Positions 38,603 to 46,800 of a DNA stretch of 64,000 nucleotides are shown piece after piece. Made by a program: the position numbers and the translations under genes. The stretch's first letter is position 1. Every line of letters begins with the position of its first letter. Under the pieces are notes generated by a model. The model made no database searches. It worked only from the letters and a program-made list of their open reading frames with translations, and was not told the DNA's origin. The stretch lies in contig CANPWA010000003.1 of assembly GCA_947581865.1 (NCBI GenBank), forward strand, positions 150,175 through 214,174. Direction: 5' to 3'. The stretch comes from an uncultured Acetatifactor sp. (lineage in GTDB: Bacteria > Bacillota > Clostridia > Lachnospirales > Lachnospiraceae).

Positions 38603-40030
38603 ATGTCAGAAAAAGCAAAAAAACCGATCAAAATTACGGAAACCATATTGCGTGATGCACATCAGTCTCTGATCGCTACCAGAATGCCTACCGAGTTCAT
38701 GCTTCCCATCGTGGAAAAGATGGATCAGGTCGGATATCACTCTGTGGAGTGCTGGGGAGGAGCTACCTTTGACGCATCCCTGCGTTTTTTGAAGGAGGAT
38801 CCCTGGGACAGGCTCCGAAAGCTGCGCGATGGGTTCAAGAACACCAAGCTGCAGATGCTGTTCCGCGGACAGAATATTCTGGGGTACAGACCCTACGCGG
38901 ACGATGTGGTGGACGCATTTGTGCAGAAATCCATCGCAAACGGAATCGATATCATTCGTATTTTTGACTGTCTCAACTACCTGCCCAACCTTCAGGAGGC
39001 GGTCAACGCCACCAACAGGATGAAGGCGCAGGAGGGCAGGGGACATGCGCAGGTTGCACTGTCCTATACCCTGGGCGACGCTTACACCCTGGAGTACTGG
39101 GCAGGCGTTGCAAAACAGATTGAGGAGATGGGTGCAGATTCCATCTGTATCAAGGATATGGCAGGGCTTTTGGTTCCCTACAAGGCGGGCGAGCTGATCA
39201 AGGCGATGAAGGAGAACACCAAGCTTCCCATCCAGCTTCACACCCACTATACTTCCGGTGTGGCGAGCATGACTTATCTGAAGGCGGTAGAAGCCGGCGT
39301 AGATGTGATCGACACTGCAATGAGCCCCTTTGCGATGGGAACTTCCCAGCCTGCCACCGAAGTGATGGTGGAGACTTTCAGAGGGACGGAGTACGACACC
39401 GGATTCGACCAGAATCTGCTGGCGGAGATCGCGGATTATTTCCGCCCTTACAGAGACGAGTGCCTTGCGAGCGGGCTGCTCAATCCCAAGGTGATGGGCG
39501 TGGACATCAAGACGCTTCTGTATCAGGTACCCGGCGGTATGCTCTCCAACATGGTGAGCCAGTTGAAAGAGCAGAATGCGGAGGACAGGTATTACGATGT
39601 GCTCAAGGAGATCCCTCAGGTCCGCAAGGATTTGGGAGAGCCGCCCTTGGTTACTCCTTCCTCTCAGATCGTTGGCACACAGGCAGTGTTCAATGTGCTG
39701 ATGGGCGAGCGCTACAAGATGGCTACCAAGGAGACCAAGGCAGTGCTGCGCGGCGAGTACGGACAGACCGTAAAACCCATGAGCCAGGAGGTGATCGACA
39801 AGGTTATCCCCGGCGAGAAGAGGATCACCGGTCGTTTCGCAGACAGTCTGCCTGCCGAGATGGATAAGCTGGAAGGCGAGATGAAGGAGTGGAAGCAGCA
39901 GGATGAGGACGTGCTTTCCTATGCACTGTTCCCTCAGGTTGCAACCGATTTCTTTAAATACCGTCAGGCGCAGCAGGAGAAGGTGGATCTGACCCAGGCT
40001 GACACAAAGAACGGGGCATATCCCGTGTAG
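38603..40030 (+). CDS. oadA: Oxaloacetate decarboxylase alpha / transcarboxylase 5S-type carboxyltransferase
   Basis: The 475 residues contain the DRE-TIM metallolyase carboxyltransferase domain and PYC_OADA domain but no biotinyl domain, so carrier function is supplied by the separate gene. Active-site features visible are RDAHQSL, the metal-binding HTH (QLHTHYTSG) and the lysine in CIKDMAGL that is carbamylated in family enzymes. It should exchange carboxyl between biotin and pyruvate/oxaloacetate. Without a biotin carboxylase, the enzyme would run as decarboxylase or, with the first gene, as transcarboxylase. Confidence 0.93.
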   Translation: MSEKAKKPIKITETILRDAHQSLIATRMPTEFMLPIVEKMDQVGYHSVECWGGATFDASLRFLKEDPWDRLRKLRDGFKNTKLQMLFRGQNILGYRPYADDVVDAFVQKSIANGIDIIRIFDCLNYLPNLQEAVNATNRMKAQEGRGHAQVALSYTLGDAYTLEYWAGVAKQIEEMGADSICIKDMAGLLVPYKAGELIKAMKENTKLPIQLHTHYTSGVASMTYLKAVEAGVDVIDTAMSPFAMGTSQPATEVMVETFRGTEYDTGFDQNLLAEIADYFRPYRDECLASGLLNPKVMGVDIKTLLYQVPGGMLSNMVSQLKEQNAEDRYYDVLKEIPQVRKDLGEPPLVTPSSQIVGTQAVFNVLMGERYKMATKETKAVLRGEYGQTVKPMSQEVIDKVIPGEKRITGRFADSLPAEMDKLEGEMKEWKQQDEDVLSYALFPQVATDFFKYRQAQQEKVDLTQADTKNGAYPV

Positions 40031-40061
40031 AGTGCGGATGCACGAGAATCGGGAAAGGGGA

Positions 40062-40093
40062 GGCGGGTGTGCCAATAGGTGCACCCGCCTTTT
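40062..40093 (+). terminator. Intrinsic terminator of the decarboxylase cluster
   Basis: GGCGGGTGTGCC (40062-40073) pairs with GGTGCACCCGCC (40078-40089), with wobbles near the loop, followed by TTTT. It starts 32 bases after the last gene of the cluster. Confidence 0.8.
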
Positions 40094-40112
40094 GTGACAC
40101 TAGATGTAGTAG

Positions 40113-40142
40113 TTGACAGCGCCCTGCATCAGACTGTAAAAT
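40113..40142 (+). promoter_or_regulatory. Promoter of the TetR-type regulator gene
   Basis: TTGACA (40113-40118), an 18-base spacer and TAAAAT (40137-40142) lie about 83 bases upstream of the regulator start. Confidence 0.6.
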
Positions 40143-40160
40143 AACAAGTGTTCTTATTAT
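40141..40160. promoter_or_regulatory. Candidate operator palindrome overlapping the TetR-gene promoter
   Basis: ATAACAAG (40141-40148), a 4-base spacer and CTTATTAT (40153-40160) form a 7-of-8 inverted repeat that starts in the -10 box and covers the likely transcription start. The location fits an autorepression operator for the adjacent TetR-family protein. Confidence 0.45.
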
Positions 40161-40225
40161 GGTTACGATAGAGATTACGATGAGAATAGAACCCCCGCGG
40201 CGGGGTAAAGGATAGGACGGATACC

Positions 40226-40783
40226 ATGGCGCGCAAGGAATCGATCACCACTCAAATGATCTTGGACACGGCTTTTGACATGACTCGGGAAGAAGGGTTT
40301 GGCAATGTGACTGCCAGAAAGGTTGCGGCGAGGGCGGGCTGTTCCACACAGCCTATCTTCAGGGTATACAAAAATATGGAGGAACTCTGGGGCGCCGTGT
40401 ATGAACGTGCCGCGGGCTTTTTCCAGGATTATTACAGCCTCTATCCCCGCATAGGAAAAACACCCTTTTCCAATCTTGGGATGGCGTACATCGCCTTTGC
40501 AAGGGAGGAGAGCCACCTCTTTGAGCTGTTGTTTTTGACGGAAGGGTCATCGATACGGCGAAAAAGCATGTATGAGCTTCTAAACGGCAAAGAGGGAAAT
40601 GTGGTGTATGAGATCAGTATGGCGAAGGAGAGCGGCTGCGCGGATCCGGGGGGTCTCTTTATGAAGATGTGGCTGTTTATCCACGGGGCGGCGTGCATGA
40701 GTCTCACCGGGGATTACGATCTTTCCGACAGGGAGACCATGACGCTTCTGGAGAATTCTTACAATACGTTTGCCCGGGCATAG
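40226..40783 (+). CDS. TetR/AcrR-family transcriptional regulator
   Basis: The 185-residue protein has an N-terminal TetR helix-turn-helix (ILDTAFDMTREEGFGNVTARKVAARAG, residues about 12-40) followed by a helical ligand domain. The recognition-helix end (STQPIFRVYKNMEEL) is family-typical. It lies directly downstream of the decarboxylase cluster but is separated from it by a terminator and its own promoter. Targets and ligand are unknown; autorepression is plausible from the palindrome upstream. Confidence 0.87.
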   Translation: MARKESITTQMILDTAFDMTREEGFGNVTARKVAARAGCSTQPIFRVYKNMEELWGAVYERAAGFFQDYYSLYPRIGKTPFSNLGMAYIAFAREESHLFELLFLTEGSSIRRKSMYELLNGKEGNVVYEISMAKESGCADPGGLFMKMWLFIHGAACMSLTGDYDLSDRETMTLLENSYNTFARA

Positions 40784-40842
40784 ACCATTTGCCGGGCTTA
40801 GGGCGTGATAGGAACGGGTGAGGACAGACACGGGAGAAGACC

Positions 40843-41769
40843 ATGGGCGGTATGGAACACAATGGTGTGCTCGGCAGGATTGACGAGCGCTTTGATAAGA
40901 TGAGTAAGAGCCATAAGGCGATAGCCAATTTTATATATGAGCACTATGACCAGGCCGTGTTTATGACGGCGGCAAAGCTGGGGGAGACGCTGGGGATCAG
41001 TGAATCTACCGTAGTACGGTTTGCAGCGGGGATCGGCTATGACGGATACCCCCAGATGCAGAAGGCGCTGGAGGAGTGTGTCCAGGGAAAACTGAGCAAG
41101 ATGCAGCGCATCAATGCCCAGTACGGCAAGAGTTCCCAGTCGGAGATATTGACTTCCGTCATGACGGCGGATATTGAGAAACTCCAGCACACGATCGACA
41201 ATCTGGATCCCGCTGCCTTTGAGAGCGCGGTGACGACAATCCTGGAAGCGGGTACCGTGTATGTTATGGGGCTGCGGAGCAATGAGCCGCTGGCAGTTTT
41301 TTTACATTTTTATCTGAATATGATCCGGGGGAATGTGGTGTTGATCAATACCACCAGTGTCAGTGAGACTTTTGAACAGATGATCCACATCAGTGACAAG
41401 GATTGTTTCATTGGCATCAGCTTTCCCAGATATTCCATGAGGACGCTAAAGGCGATGGAGTTTGCCAATGACAGGAACGCCAAGGTGATCGCCATCACGG
41501 ACAGTATCCACTCTCCGATGAATCTCTATTCTTCCTGCAATCTTTTGGCGCGCAGCGATATGGTATCCATTGTGGACTCTCTGGTGGCGCCTTTGAGTGT
41601 CATCAATGCCCTGGTGGTCGCCATGTGTCTGAAGAGACCGCGGGAGGTTAAGCAAAATCTGGAGATGCTGGAGGAGACCTGGAATAATTATCAGGTGTAT
41701 CTGAATGACGAAATCAATTTTATCGACGACGAGCCTATACTGAACTATTCATTGAGACGGGAAGACTGA
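40843..41769 (+). CDS. RpiR/MurR-family transcriptional regulator with SIS domain
   Basis: The start has GGGAG 6 bases upstream; 308 residues. The HTH_6 region reads LGRIDERFDKMSKSHKAIANF with TAAKLGETLGISESTVVRFA. The SIS sugar-isomerase domain covers about residues 120-260 (VYVMGLRSNEPLAVFLH, and the ligand-site GISFPRYSMRTL). Members sense phosphosugars. No sugar-use gene is adjacent, so the regulon is not evident. It is followed after one base by the flavoprotein gene. Confidence 0.9.
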   Translation: MGGMEHNGVLGRIDERFDKMSKSHKAIANFIYEHYDQAVFMTAAKLGETLGISESTVVRFAAGIGYDGYPQMQKALEECVQGKLSKMQRINAQYGKSSQSEILTSVMTADIEKLQHTIDNLDPAAFESAVTTILEAGTVYVMGLRSNEPLAVFLHFYLNMIRGNVVLINTTSVSETFEQMIHISDKDCFIGISFPRYSMRTLKAMEFANDRNAKVIAITDSIHSPMNLYSSCNLLARSDMVSIVDSLVAPLSVINALVVAMCLKRPREVKQNLEMLEETWNNYQVYLNDEINFIDDEPILNYSLRRED

Positions 41770-41770
41770 T

Positions 41771-43054
41771 ATGAGTAAGACCATTGTCATCGGAGGCGGT
41801 GCCGCGGGCATGATGGCGGCGGCTGCCGCGTCTTGCCAGGGGCATCATGTCGTCCTGGTGGAAAAAAATGAAAAGCTTGGCAAAAAACTTTTTCTCACGG
41901 GAAAGGGCCGGTGCAATGTGACCAACGCAGCGGATGTGGAGACCTTGCTTTCCCATGTCTGCACCAACGCGAAATTTCTCTACAGCGCCTTTTACGGATT
42001 TGACAATCAGGCGGTCATGGAGCTTCTTGAGAGGGCGGGCTGCCCTTTAAAGACGGAGAGAGGAGAGCGGGTATTCCCGGTGTCGGATCATTCCAGCGAT
42101 GTGATCGGTGCCCTGGCGGGGCTGCTGCGAAGGCGCGGGGTGGAACTGCGCCTCCACACTGAGGTGAAGGAGCTGTTGTGGGGAAAAGAAGGGGAAAAAC
42201 TGCCGGAGAGTGCCGAAAACGGGCAGGATAAGCCGGCAATCCGCGGAGTAAGGCTTAAGGACGGAAAGATCCTGGAGGCGGATGCGGTGATCGTATGCAC
42301 GGGCGGGCTGTCCTATCCCTCCACGGGTTCCACCGGGGACGGGTTTCGCTTTGCCCGGGAGACGGGGCACCGGGTGGTACCATGCCGCCCCTCGCTGGTG
42401 CCGTTGGAGACGGAGGAAGCGTGGTGCAGGGAGCTGATGGGATTGTCCTTAAAGAACGTGGCGCTTCGCCTGGTCTGTGGAGGCAGGGAGTTATACAGAG
42501 AGCAGGGAGAAATGCTGTTTACGCATTTCGGTGTCAGCGGCCCTTTGGTCCTCACCGCCAGCTGTTATCTGAGAGGCGGCGGAAAGAGGGAGGCATCCGT
42601 ACTTTGGCTCGACTTAAAGCCCGCACTGTCAAAGGAACAGTTGGACAAGCGGCTGATCAGGGATTTTGAGGAACAGAAAAAGAAACAGTTTAAGAATGCA
42701 CTGGGCGGGCTTTTCCCCGCGAAACTGATCCCGGTGATGGTCAGACTGTCCGGCATCCCCGGGGAGAGACCGGTGAATGGAATCACCAGGAAGGAGCGGG
42801 AAGATTTTATAAGCCTTATCAAAAATCTCCCCATCACGGTGAAGGGGACGCGCTCCTACGCGGAGGCGATCATCACCCAGGGAGGCGTGGATGTGAGGGA
42901 TGTCAATCCTTCCACCATGGAGTCCAGACGGATCTCCGGGTTATATTTTGCCGGCGAGGTACTGGATCTGGACGCCCAGACGGGCGGCTTTAATCTTCAG
43001 ATCGCCTGGTCCACAGGGCATCTGGCAGGGGAGAGCAGCCGGATAAAAAAGTAG
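41771..43054 (+). CDS. NAD(P)/FAD-dependent oxidoreductase, BaiN/HI0933 (YhiN) family
   Basis: The 427-residue protein has the FAD Rossmann motif GGGAAGMMAA at residue 8 and the family signature GKKLFLTGKGRCNVTN. The C-terminal FAD motif ISGLYFAGEVLDLDAQTGGFN is intact. Reactions are unknown for most members; BaiN of a bile-acid-metabolising Clostridium was linked to bile acid reduction. It begins one base after the RpiR gene stop and 32 bases before cmk, suggesting cotranscription. Confidence 0.92.
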   Translation: MSKTIVIGGGAAGMMAAAAASCQGHHVVLVEKNEKLGKKLFLTGKGRCNVTNAADVETLLSHVCTNAKFLYSAFYGFDNQAVMELLERAGCPLKTERGERVFPVSDHSSDVIGALAGLLRRRGVELRLHTEVKELLWGKEGEKLPESAENGQDKPAIRGVRLKDGKILEADAVIVCTGGLSYPSTGSTGDGFRFARETGHRVVPCRPSLVPLETEEAWCRELMGLSLKNVALRLVCGGRELYREQGEMLFTHFGVSGPLVLTASCYLRGGGKREASVLWLDLKPALSKEQLDKRLIRDFEEQKKKQFKNALGGLFPAKLIPVMVRLSGIPGERPVNGITRKEREDFISLIKNLPITVKGTRSYAEAIITQGGVDVRDVNPSTMESRRISGLYFAGEVLDLDAQTGGFNLQIAWSTGHLAGESSRIKK

Positions 43055-43086
43055 AAAGGCGCCGCATAAAAACGGCAGGATGAGAG

Positions 43087-43812
43087 ATGAGTTACAATAT
43101 AGCGATTGACGGGCCTGCGGGAGCGGGCAAGAGCACCATCGCGAAGGCGGTGGCCCAAAAACTTCAGATCATTTATGTGGATACCGGAGCGATGTACCGT
43201 GCCATGGCGCTGTTCATGCTCAGGGAAGGTGTGGATCCCTCGGACGGGGAGACCATCAGCGGCAGGTGCCGGGAGGCGGATATCACCATCGCCTACGAGG
43301 AGGGCGGCCAGGTGGTCTATCTCAACGGGGAGAATGTCAATGCCTGCCTGCGGACCGAGGAGGTGGGCAATATGGCGTCTGCCACCAGCGCACAGCCCGC
43401 GGTGCGTGAGAAACTGGTGGAACTGCAGCGTGTTTTGGCGGCGAAGGAGGACTGTGTGATGGACGGAAGGGACATCGGTACCTGTGTGCTCCCCGATGCC
43501 CAGGTCAAGATTTATCTCACTGCCAGCAGTGAAGTCCGGGCAAGACGCCGCTATAAGGAACTCCTTGCAAAAGGGGAGAAATGTGATTTAAAGGAGATTC
43601 AGAAAAGCATAGAGGAGCGGGATTACCGGGATATGCACAGGGAGCATTCGCCCCTGCGGCAGGCGGAGGATGCCGTTTTGGTGGACAGCTCCGATATGAC
43701 GATAGATGAGGTGATCGCCCGCATTCTGGAACTTTGCAGGCGACGGGCTGCCGGCAGGGACGATGAAGAGGGACGGGCGGCAGACGGCGATGCTCCAAAG
43801 GGCGGGGCATAA
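43087..43812 (+). CDS. cmk: Cytidylate kinase
   Basis: The P-loop GPAGAGKST (9-17), the VDTGAMYRAMA segment and MDGRDIGTCVLPDA identify Cmk, which phosphorylates CMP and dCMP. The length is 241 residues against about 220-225 usual; the last 20 are a polar, charged tail (RRRAAGRDDEEGRAADG). The cmk-ispH-rpsA order is the common clostridial arrangement. Confidence 0.95.
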   Translation: MSYNIAIDGPAGAGKSTIAKAVAQKLQIIYVDTGAMYRAMALFMLREGVDPSDGETISGRCREADITIAYEEGGQVVYLNGENVNACLRTEEVGNMASATSAQPAVREKLVELQRVLAAKEDCVMDGRDIGTCVLPDAQVKIYLTASSEVRARRRYKELLAKGEKCDLKEIQKSIEERDYRDMHREHSPLRQAEDAVLVDSSDMTIDEVIARILELCRRRAAGRDDEEGRAADGDAPKGGA

Positions 43813-43845
43813 GGAAAACGGGACAAAAAGGGGAATGGGACGGAT

Positions 43846-44697
43846 ATGGAAGTGAGACTGGCGGAATATGCAGGATTCTGCTTTGGGGTAAAACGCGCCA
43901 TCGATACGGTGTATGAACAGATCGGAAAGGGAAAGACCATTTATACTTACGGTCCCATTGTGCATAACGAGGAAGTCATCAGGGAACTGGAACAGAAAGG
44001 AGTCAGGGTGATCGAAGGGGAGAAAGCCCTCTTTTCGGTTCCGGGCGGGGGCACCGTGATCATACGCGCCCATGGAGTCCCCAGGGGCATTCAGGAATGT
44101 ATGGAGAAAAGCGGGCTGGAATGTATCGATGCCACCTGCCCCTTTGTAAAACGGATCCACCGTATTGTTGAGAAGGCGGGGCGGGAGGGGAGGCATGTGG
44201 TCATAGCCGGCAATCCCGGACATCCCGAGGTGGAGGGCATCCGGGGCTGGTGTGAAGGTCCCGTGACGGTCATCGGGACGGAGGAGGAAGCGCTGAACTT
44301 TGTGCCCGAGGAGGGATGCGGTGTCTGTCTGGTATCACAAACGACATTTAACTACAATAAATTTCAATCTATAGTTGAAATTTTTTCAAAAAGAGGTTAC
44401 AATGATAATGTCGTGAATACTATCTGCAATGCAACAGCAGAACGCCAGCAGTCCGCGCAGACTCTTGCGGCGGAGGCGGATGTCATGATCGTGATAGGCG
44501 GGAAGCACAGCTCCAACTCCCGGAAACTTTATGAAATATGTCAGGGAGAGTGTGCACAGACCTATTTTATACAGACACTGGATGACTTGCATTTAGAACT
44601 ACCTAAATCTGTTCGCCTGGTGGGTATTACCGCGGGGGCTTCCACCCCAAATAATCTAATCGAGGAGGTTCAAAATTATGTCAGAATTAACTTTTGA
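43846..44697 (+). CDS. ispH: 4-Hydroxy-3-methylbut-2-enyl diphosphate reductase
   Basis: The three Fe-S cysteines of IspH are in place: C12 (GFCFGVKRA), C98 (ATCPFVKRIH) and C194 (TICNATAERQ). His40, His76 (RAHG), His126 with Glu128 (GHPEVEG) and Thr167 (QTTFN) line the substrate site. It makes IPP and DMAPP in the last step of the MEP pathway. At 283 residues it is a standalone enzyme, although in many Clostridia IspH is fused to an S1-domain protein; here its 3' end overlaps the S1 gene by 20 bases in another frame. Confidence 0.96.
   Translation: MEVRLAEYAGFCFGVKRAIDTVYEQIGKGKTIYTYGPIVHNEEVIRELEQKGVRVIEGEKALFSVPGGGTVIIRAHGVPRGIQECMEKSGLECIDATCPFVKRIHRIVEKAGREGRHVVIAGNPGHPEVEGIRGWCEGPVTVIGTEEEALNFVPEEGCGVCLVSQTTFNYNKFQSIVEIFSKRGYNDNVVNTICNATAERQQSAQTLAAEADVMIVIGGKHSSNSRKLYEICQGECAQTYFIQTLDDLHLELPKSVRLVGITAGASTPNNLIEEVQNYVRINF
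44375..44403 (+). promoter_or_regulatory. Candidate internal promoter within ispH driving the S1-domain gene
   Basis: TTGAAA (44375-44380), a 17-base spacer and TACAAT (44398-44403) lie in a locally AT-rich stretch of the ispH coding region, 275 bases upstream of the S1-domain gene start. Each hexamer has five of six consensus bases. Confidence 0.5.
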
Positions 44698-45829
44698 ACA
44701 AATGTTGGAAGAATCTTTTAAGACAATACATGCAGGAGAGGTAGTCGAAGGTACGGTCATCGATGTAAAGCCGGATGTGATCATCCTGAACATCGGTTAC
44801 AAGTCGGACGGTGTGCTTACCAGAAATGAATATACCAATGATGCCGGTGTCGATCTGACTACCGTGGCCAAGGTCGGCGACACGATGGAAGTCAAGGTCC
44901 TGAAAGTCAATGACGGCGAGGGGCAGGTGCTTCTGACTTATAAGCGCCTGGCTGCAGACAGAGGCAACAAAAGGATCGAGGAGGCGTTCAACAACAGGGA
45001 AGTGCTGAAGGCGACGGTCACACAGGTTTTGGACGGCGGTCTGAGCGTTGTGGTGGATGAGGTCCGCGTCTTTATCCCTGCCAGCCTTGTCTCTGATACC
45101 TATGAGAAAGACCTGAGCAAGTACGCAGGTCAGGAGATTGAGTTCGTGATCAGCGAGTACAATCCCAAGAGAAGAAGATATATCGGCGACCGCAGACAGC
45201 TCATCGCGGCGCAGAAGGCGGAGCTTCAGAAGGAACTCTTTGAGCGGATCAAGGAGGGTGACATTGTTGAGGGCACCGTGAAGAATGTCACGGACTTTGG
45301 TGCGTTTGTCGATCTGGGCGGTGCGGACGGTCTGCTGCATATCTCTGAGATGAGCTGGGGCAGAGTGGAGCATCCCAAGAAGGTATTTAAGGTGGGTGAC
45401 AAACTCAATGTCCTGATCAAGGAGATCAACGGCAACAAGATTGCCCTGTCATTAAAATTTGACGATGCCAATCCCTGGAAAAATGCTGCGGATAAGTATG
45501 CAGTGGGCAGCATTGTGACCGGAAAGGTTGCCAGGATGACGGATTTTGGCGCATTCATTGAGCTTGAAGCCGGTGTGGACGCCCTTCTGCATGTGTCCCA
45601 GATCGCGAAGGAACATATCGAAAAACCCTCCGATGTACTGAGCGTGGGTCAGGAAGTGACGGCAAAGGTTGTGGACTTCAACGAAGAGGAGAGAAAGATC
45701 TCCTTAAGCATCAAGGCAACCCTTGCTCCCGAACCTGCCGAGGAGAAAGCGGAAGAGTCGGATGACGATGTGGTGCCGGTTGATATCGATGCGGTGATCG
45801 CGTCGGAGAACCCGGAGGAAGAGTCATAA
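44678..45829 (+). CDS. rpsA: S1-domain RNA-binding protein (ribosomal protein bS1-like)
   Basis: The 383-residue protein has four S1 OB-fold domains at about 18-85, 103-168, 190-258 and 275-343, the latter two with canonical GxVxxxTDFGAFVDLGG and GKVARMTDFGAFIELEAGVD strands. A glutamate-rich acidic tail ends it. It is shorter than six-domain proteobacterial S1 but normal for Bacillota. It helps mRNA binding or translation. The start has a GAGGAGG site within ispH, so translation is likely coupled. Confidence 0.92.
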   Translation: MSELTFEQMLEESFKTIHAGEVVEGTVIDVKPDVIILNIGYKSDGVLTRNEYTNDAGVDLTTVAKVGDTMEVKVLKVNDGEGQVLLTYKRLAADRGNKRIEEAFNNREVLKATVTQVLDGGLSVVVDEVRVFIPASLVSDTYEKDLSKYAGQEIEFVISEYNPKRRRYIGDRRQLIAAQKAELQKELFERIKEGDIVEGTVKNVTDFGAFVDLGGADGLLHISEMSWGRVEHPKKVFKVGDKLNVLIKEINGNKIALSLKFDDANPWKNAADKYAVGSIVTGKVARMTDFGAFIELEAGVDALLHVSQIAKEHIEKPSDVLSVGQEVTAKVVDFNEEERKISLSIKATLAPEPAEEKAEESDDDVVPVDIDAVIASENPEEES

Positions 45830-45862
45830 AGTATAATATCATATTGCAGGGATGGTATAACC

Positions 45863-46639
45863 ATGGTGTTTGATTATGAATATTTTAAGCGCGAAATCAT
45901 GGCGATGACATCAATTGATCTCAACAGCTACAAGGAAAAGCAGATGAAGCGCCGTATTGACACGCTGATCGCAAAGCACGGAGTGGACGGATACGACCAG
46001 TATGTGAAAGCGCTAAAGACAAATCAGGCATACTTTGAGGAGTTCATAAATTATATTACCATCAATGTTTCGGAGTTTTACCGCAATCCTGACCAGTGGA
46101 AAATTTTGGATGAGGTCGTCATCCCGGAGCTGATCAGGAAATTTGGGAAAAATCTTAAGATCTGGAGCGCTGCATGTTCCACGGGGGACGAGCCTTATTC
46201 GCTGGTCATGGCATTGTCCAGGCACATCCCCTTAAACCAGATTAAAATACATGCGACGGATCTGGATCAGCAGGTGATCGCCAAGGCAAAGATAGGGCTT
46301 TATGCCGAAAAGAGCATTGAGTCCGTGCCGCAGGATTTTAAGAGAAAATATTTCACCCAGGTGGGCAGTTCCTACAAAATTGCCGACGAGATTAAGGAGA
46401 GGGTGGAATTTAGTGAGCATAATCTGTTGAAGGACGCCTATCCCGTGGATTATCACCTGATCGTCTGCAGAAATGTGCTGATTTATTTTACGGAGGAGGC
46501 CAAGGCGGCTGTATTTCAGAAGTTCCACAGGGCATTAAAGCCCGGCGGGCTGCTGTTCATCGGCAGTACGGAGCAGATCATCAATTACAAGGAAGTGGGC
46601 TATGAGCGCCGCAATTCTTTTTTCTATTTGAAACCGTAG
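45863..46639 (+). CDS. cheR: CheR-type protein-glutamate methyltransferase
   Basis: The 258-residue protein has the CheR N-terminal helical domain (about 1-75; KEKQMKRRIDTLI) and the SAM-binding domain with SAACSTGDEPYSLVM and HATDLDQQVIAKA. The C-terminal CRNVLIYFTEE and LFIGSTEQI segments are typical. It methylates chemoreceptor glutamates. No chemoreceptor or other che gene is nearby in the window, so its receptor partners lie elsewhere. Confidence 0.93.
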   Translation: MVFDYEYFKREIMAMTSIDLNSYKEKQMKRRIDTLIAKHGVDGYDQYVKALKTNQAYFEEFINYITINVSEFYRNPDQWKILDEVVIPELIRKFGKNLKIWSAACSTGDEPYSLVMALSRHIPLNQIKIHATDLDQQVIAKAKIGLYAEKSIESVPQDFKRKYFTQVGSSYKIADEIKERVEFSEHNLLKDAYPVDYHLIVCRNVLIYFTEEAKAAVFQKFHRALKPGGLLFIGSTEQIINYKEVGYERRNSFFYLKP

Positions 46640-46656
46640 ACAGATGAGGAATGACC

Positions 46657-46698
46657 AAAGGGCTGTGGAACGGGGAAACCCGTACCACAGCCCTTTTT
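46657..46698 (+). terminator. Strong intrinsic terminator of cheR
   Basis: AAAGGGCTGTGGAACGGG (46657-46674) pairs with CCCGTACCACAGCCCTTT (46679-46696) with one mismatch, a 4-base loop and a run of Ts. It could also act against the convergent gene ending at 46801, about 100 bases away. The 46699-46800 stretch contains nothing else I recognise. Confidence 0.9.
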
Positions 46699-46800
46699 AC
46701 GCTGCCATATCCCGGAGCATCGATATGTCTGCCCCGGAATGGGAATAATAATGCTATGTGCTTCCTGCGATCTTCCGCGCGGTACGGATATATGGCAGCC

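Noticed and set aside
38606..40084. 492-codon open frame on the minus strand opposite the OadA-type gene
   Set aside because: It is the antisense shadow of a well-conserved gene, has no recognised protein features and arises from the GC-rich third positions.
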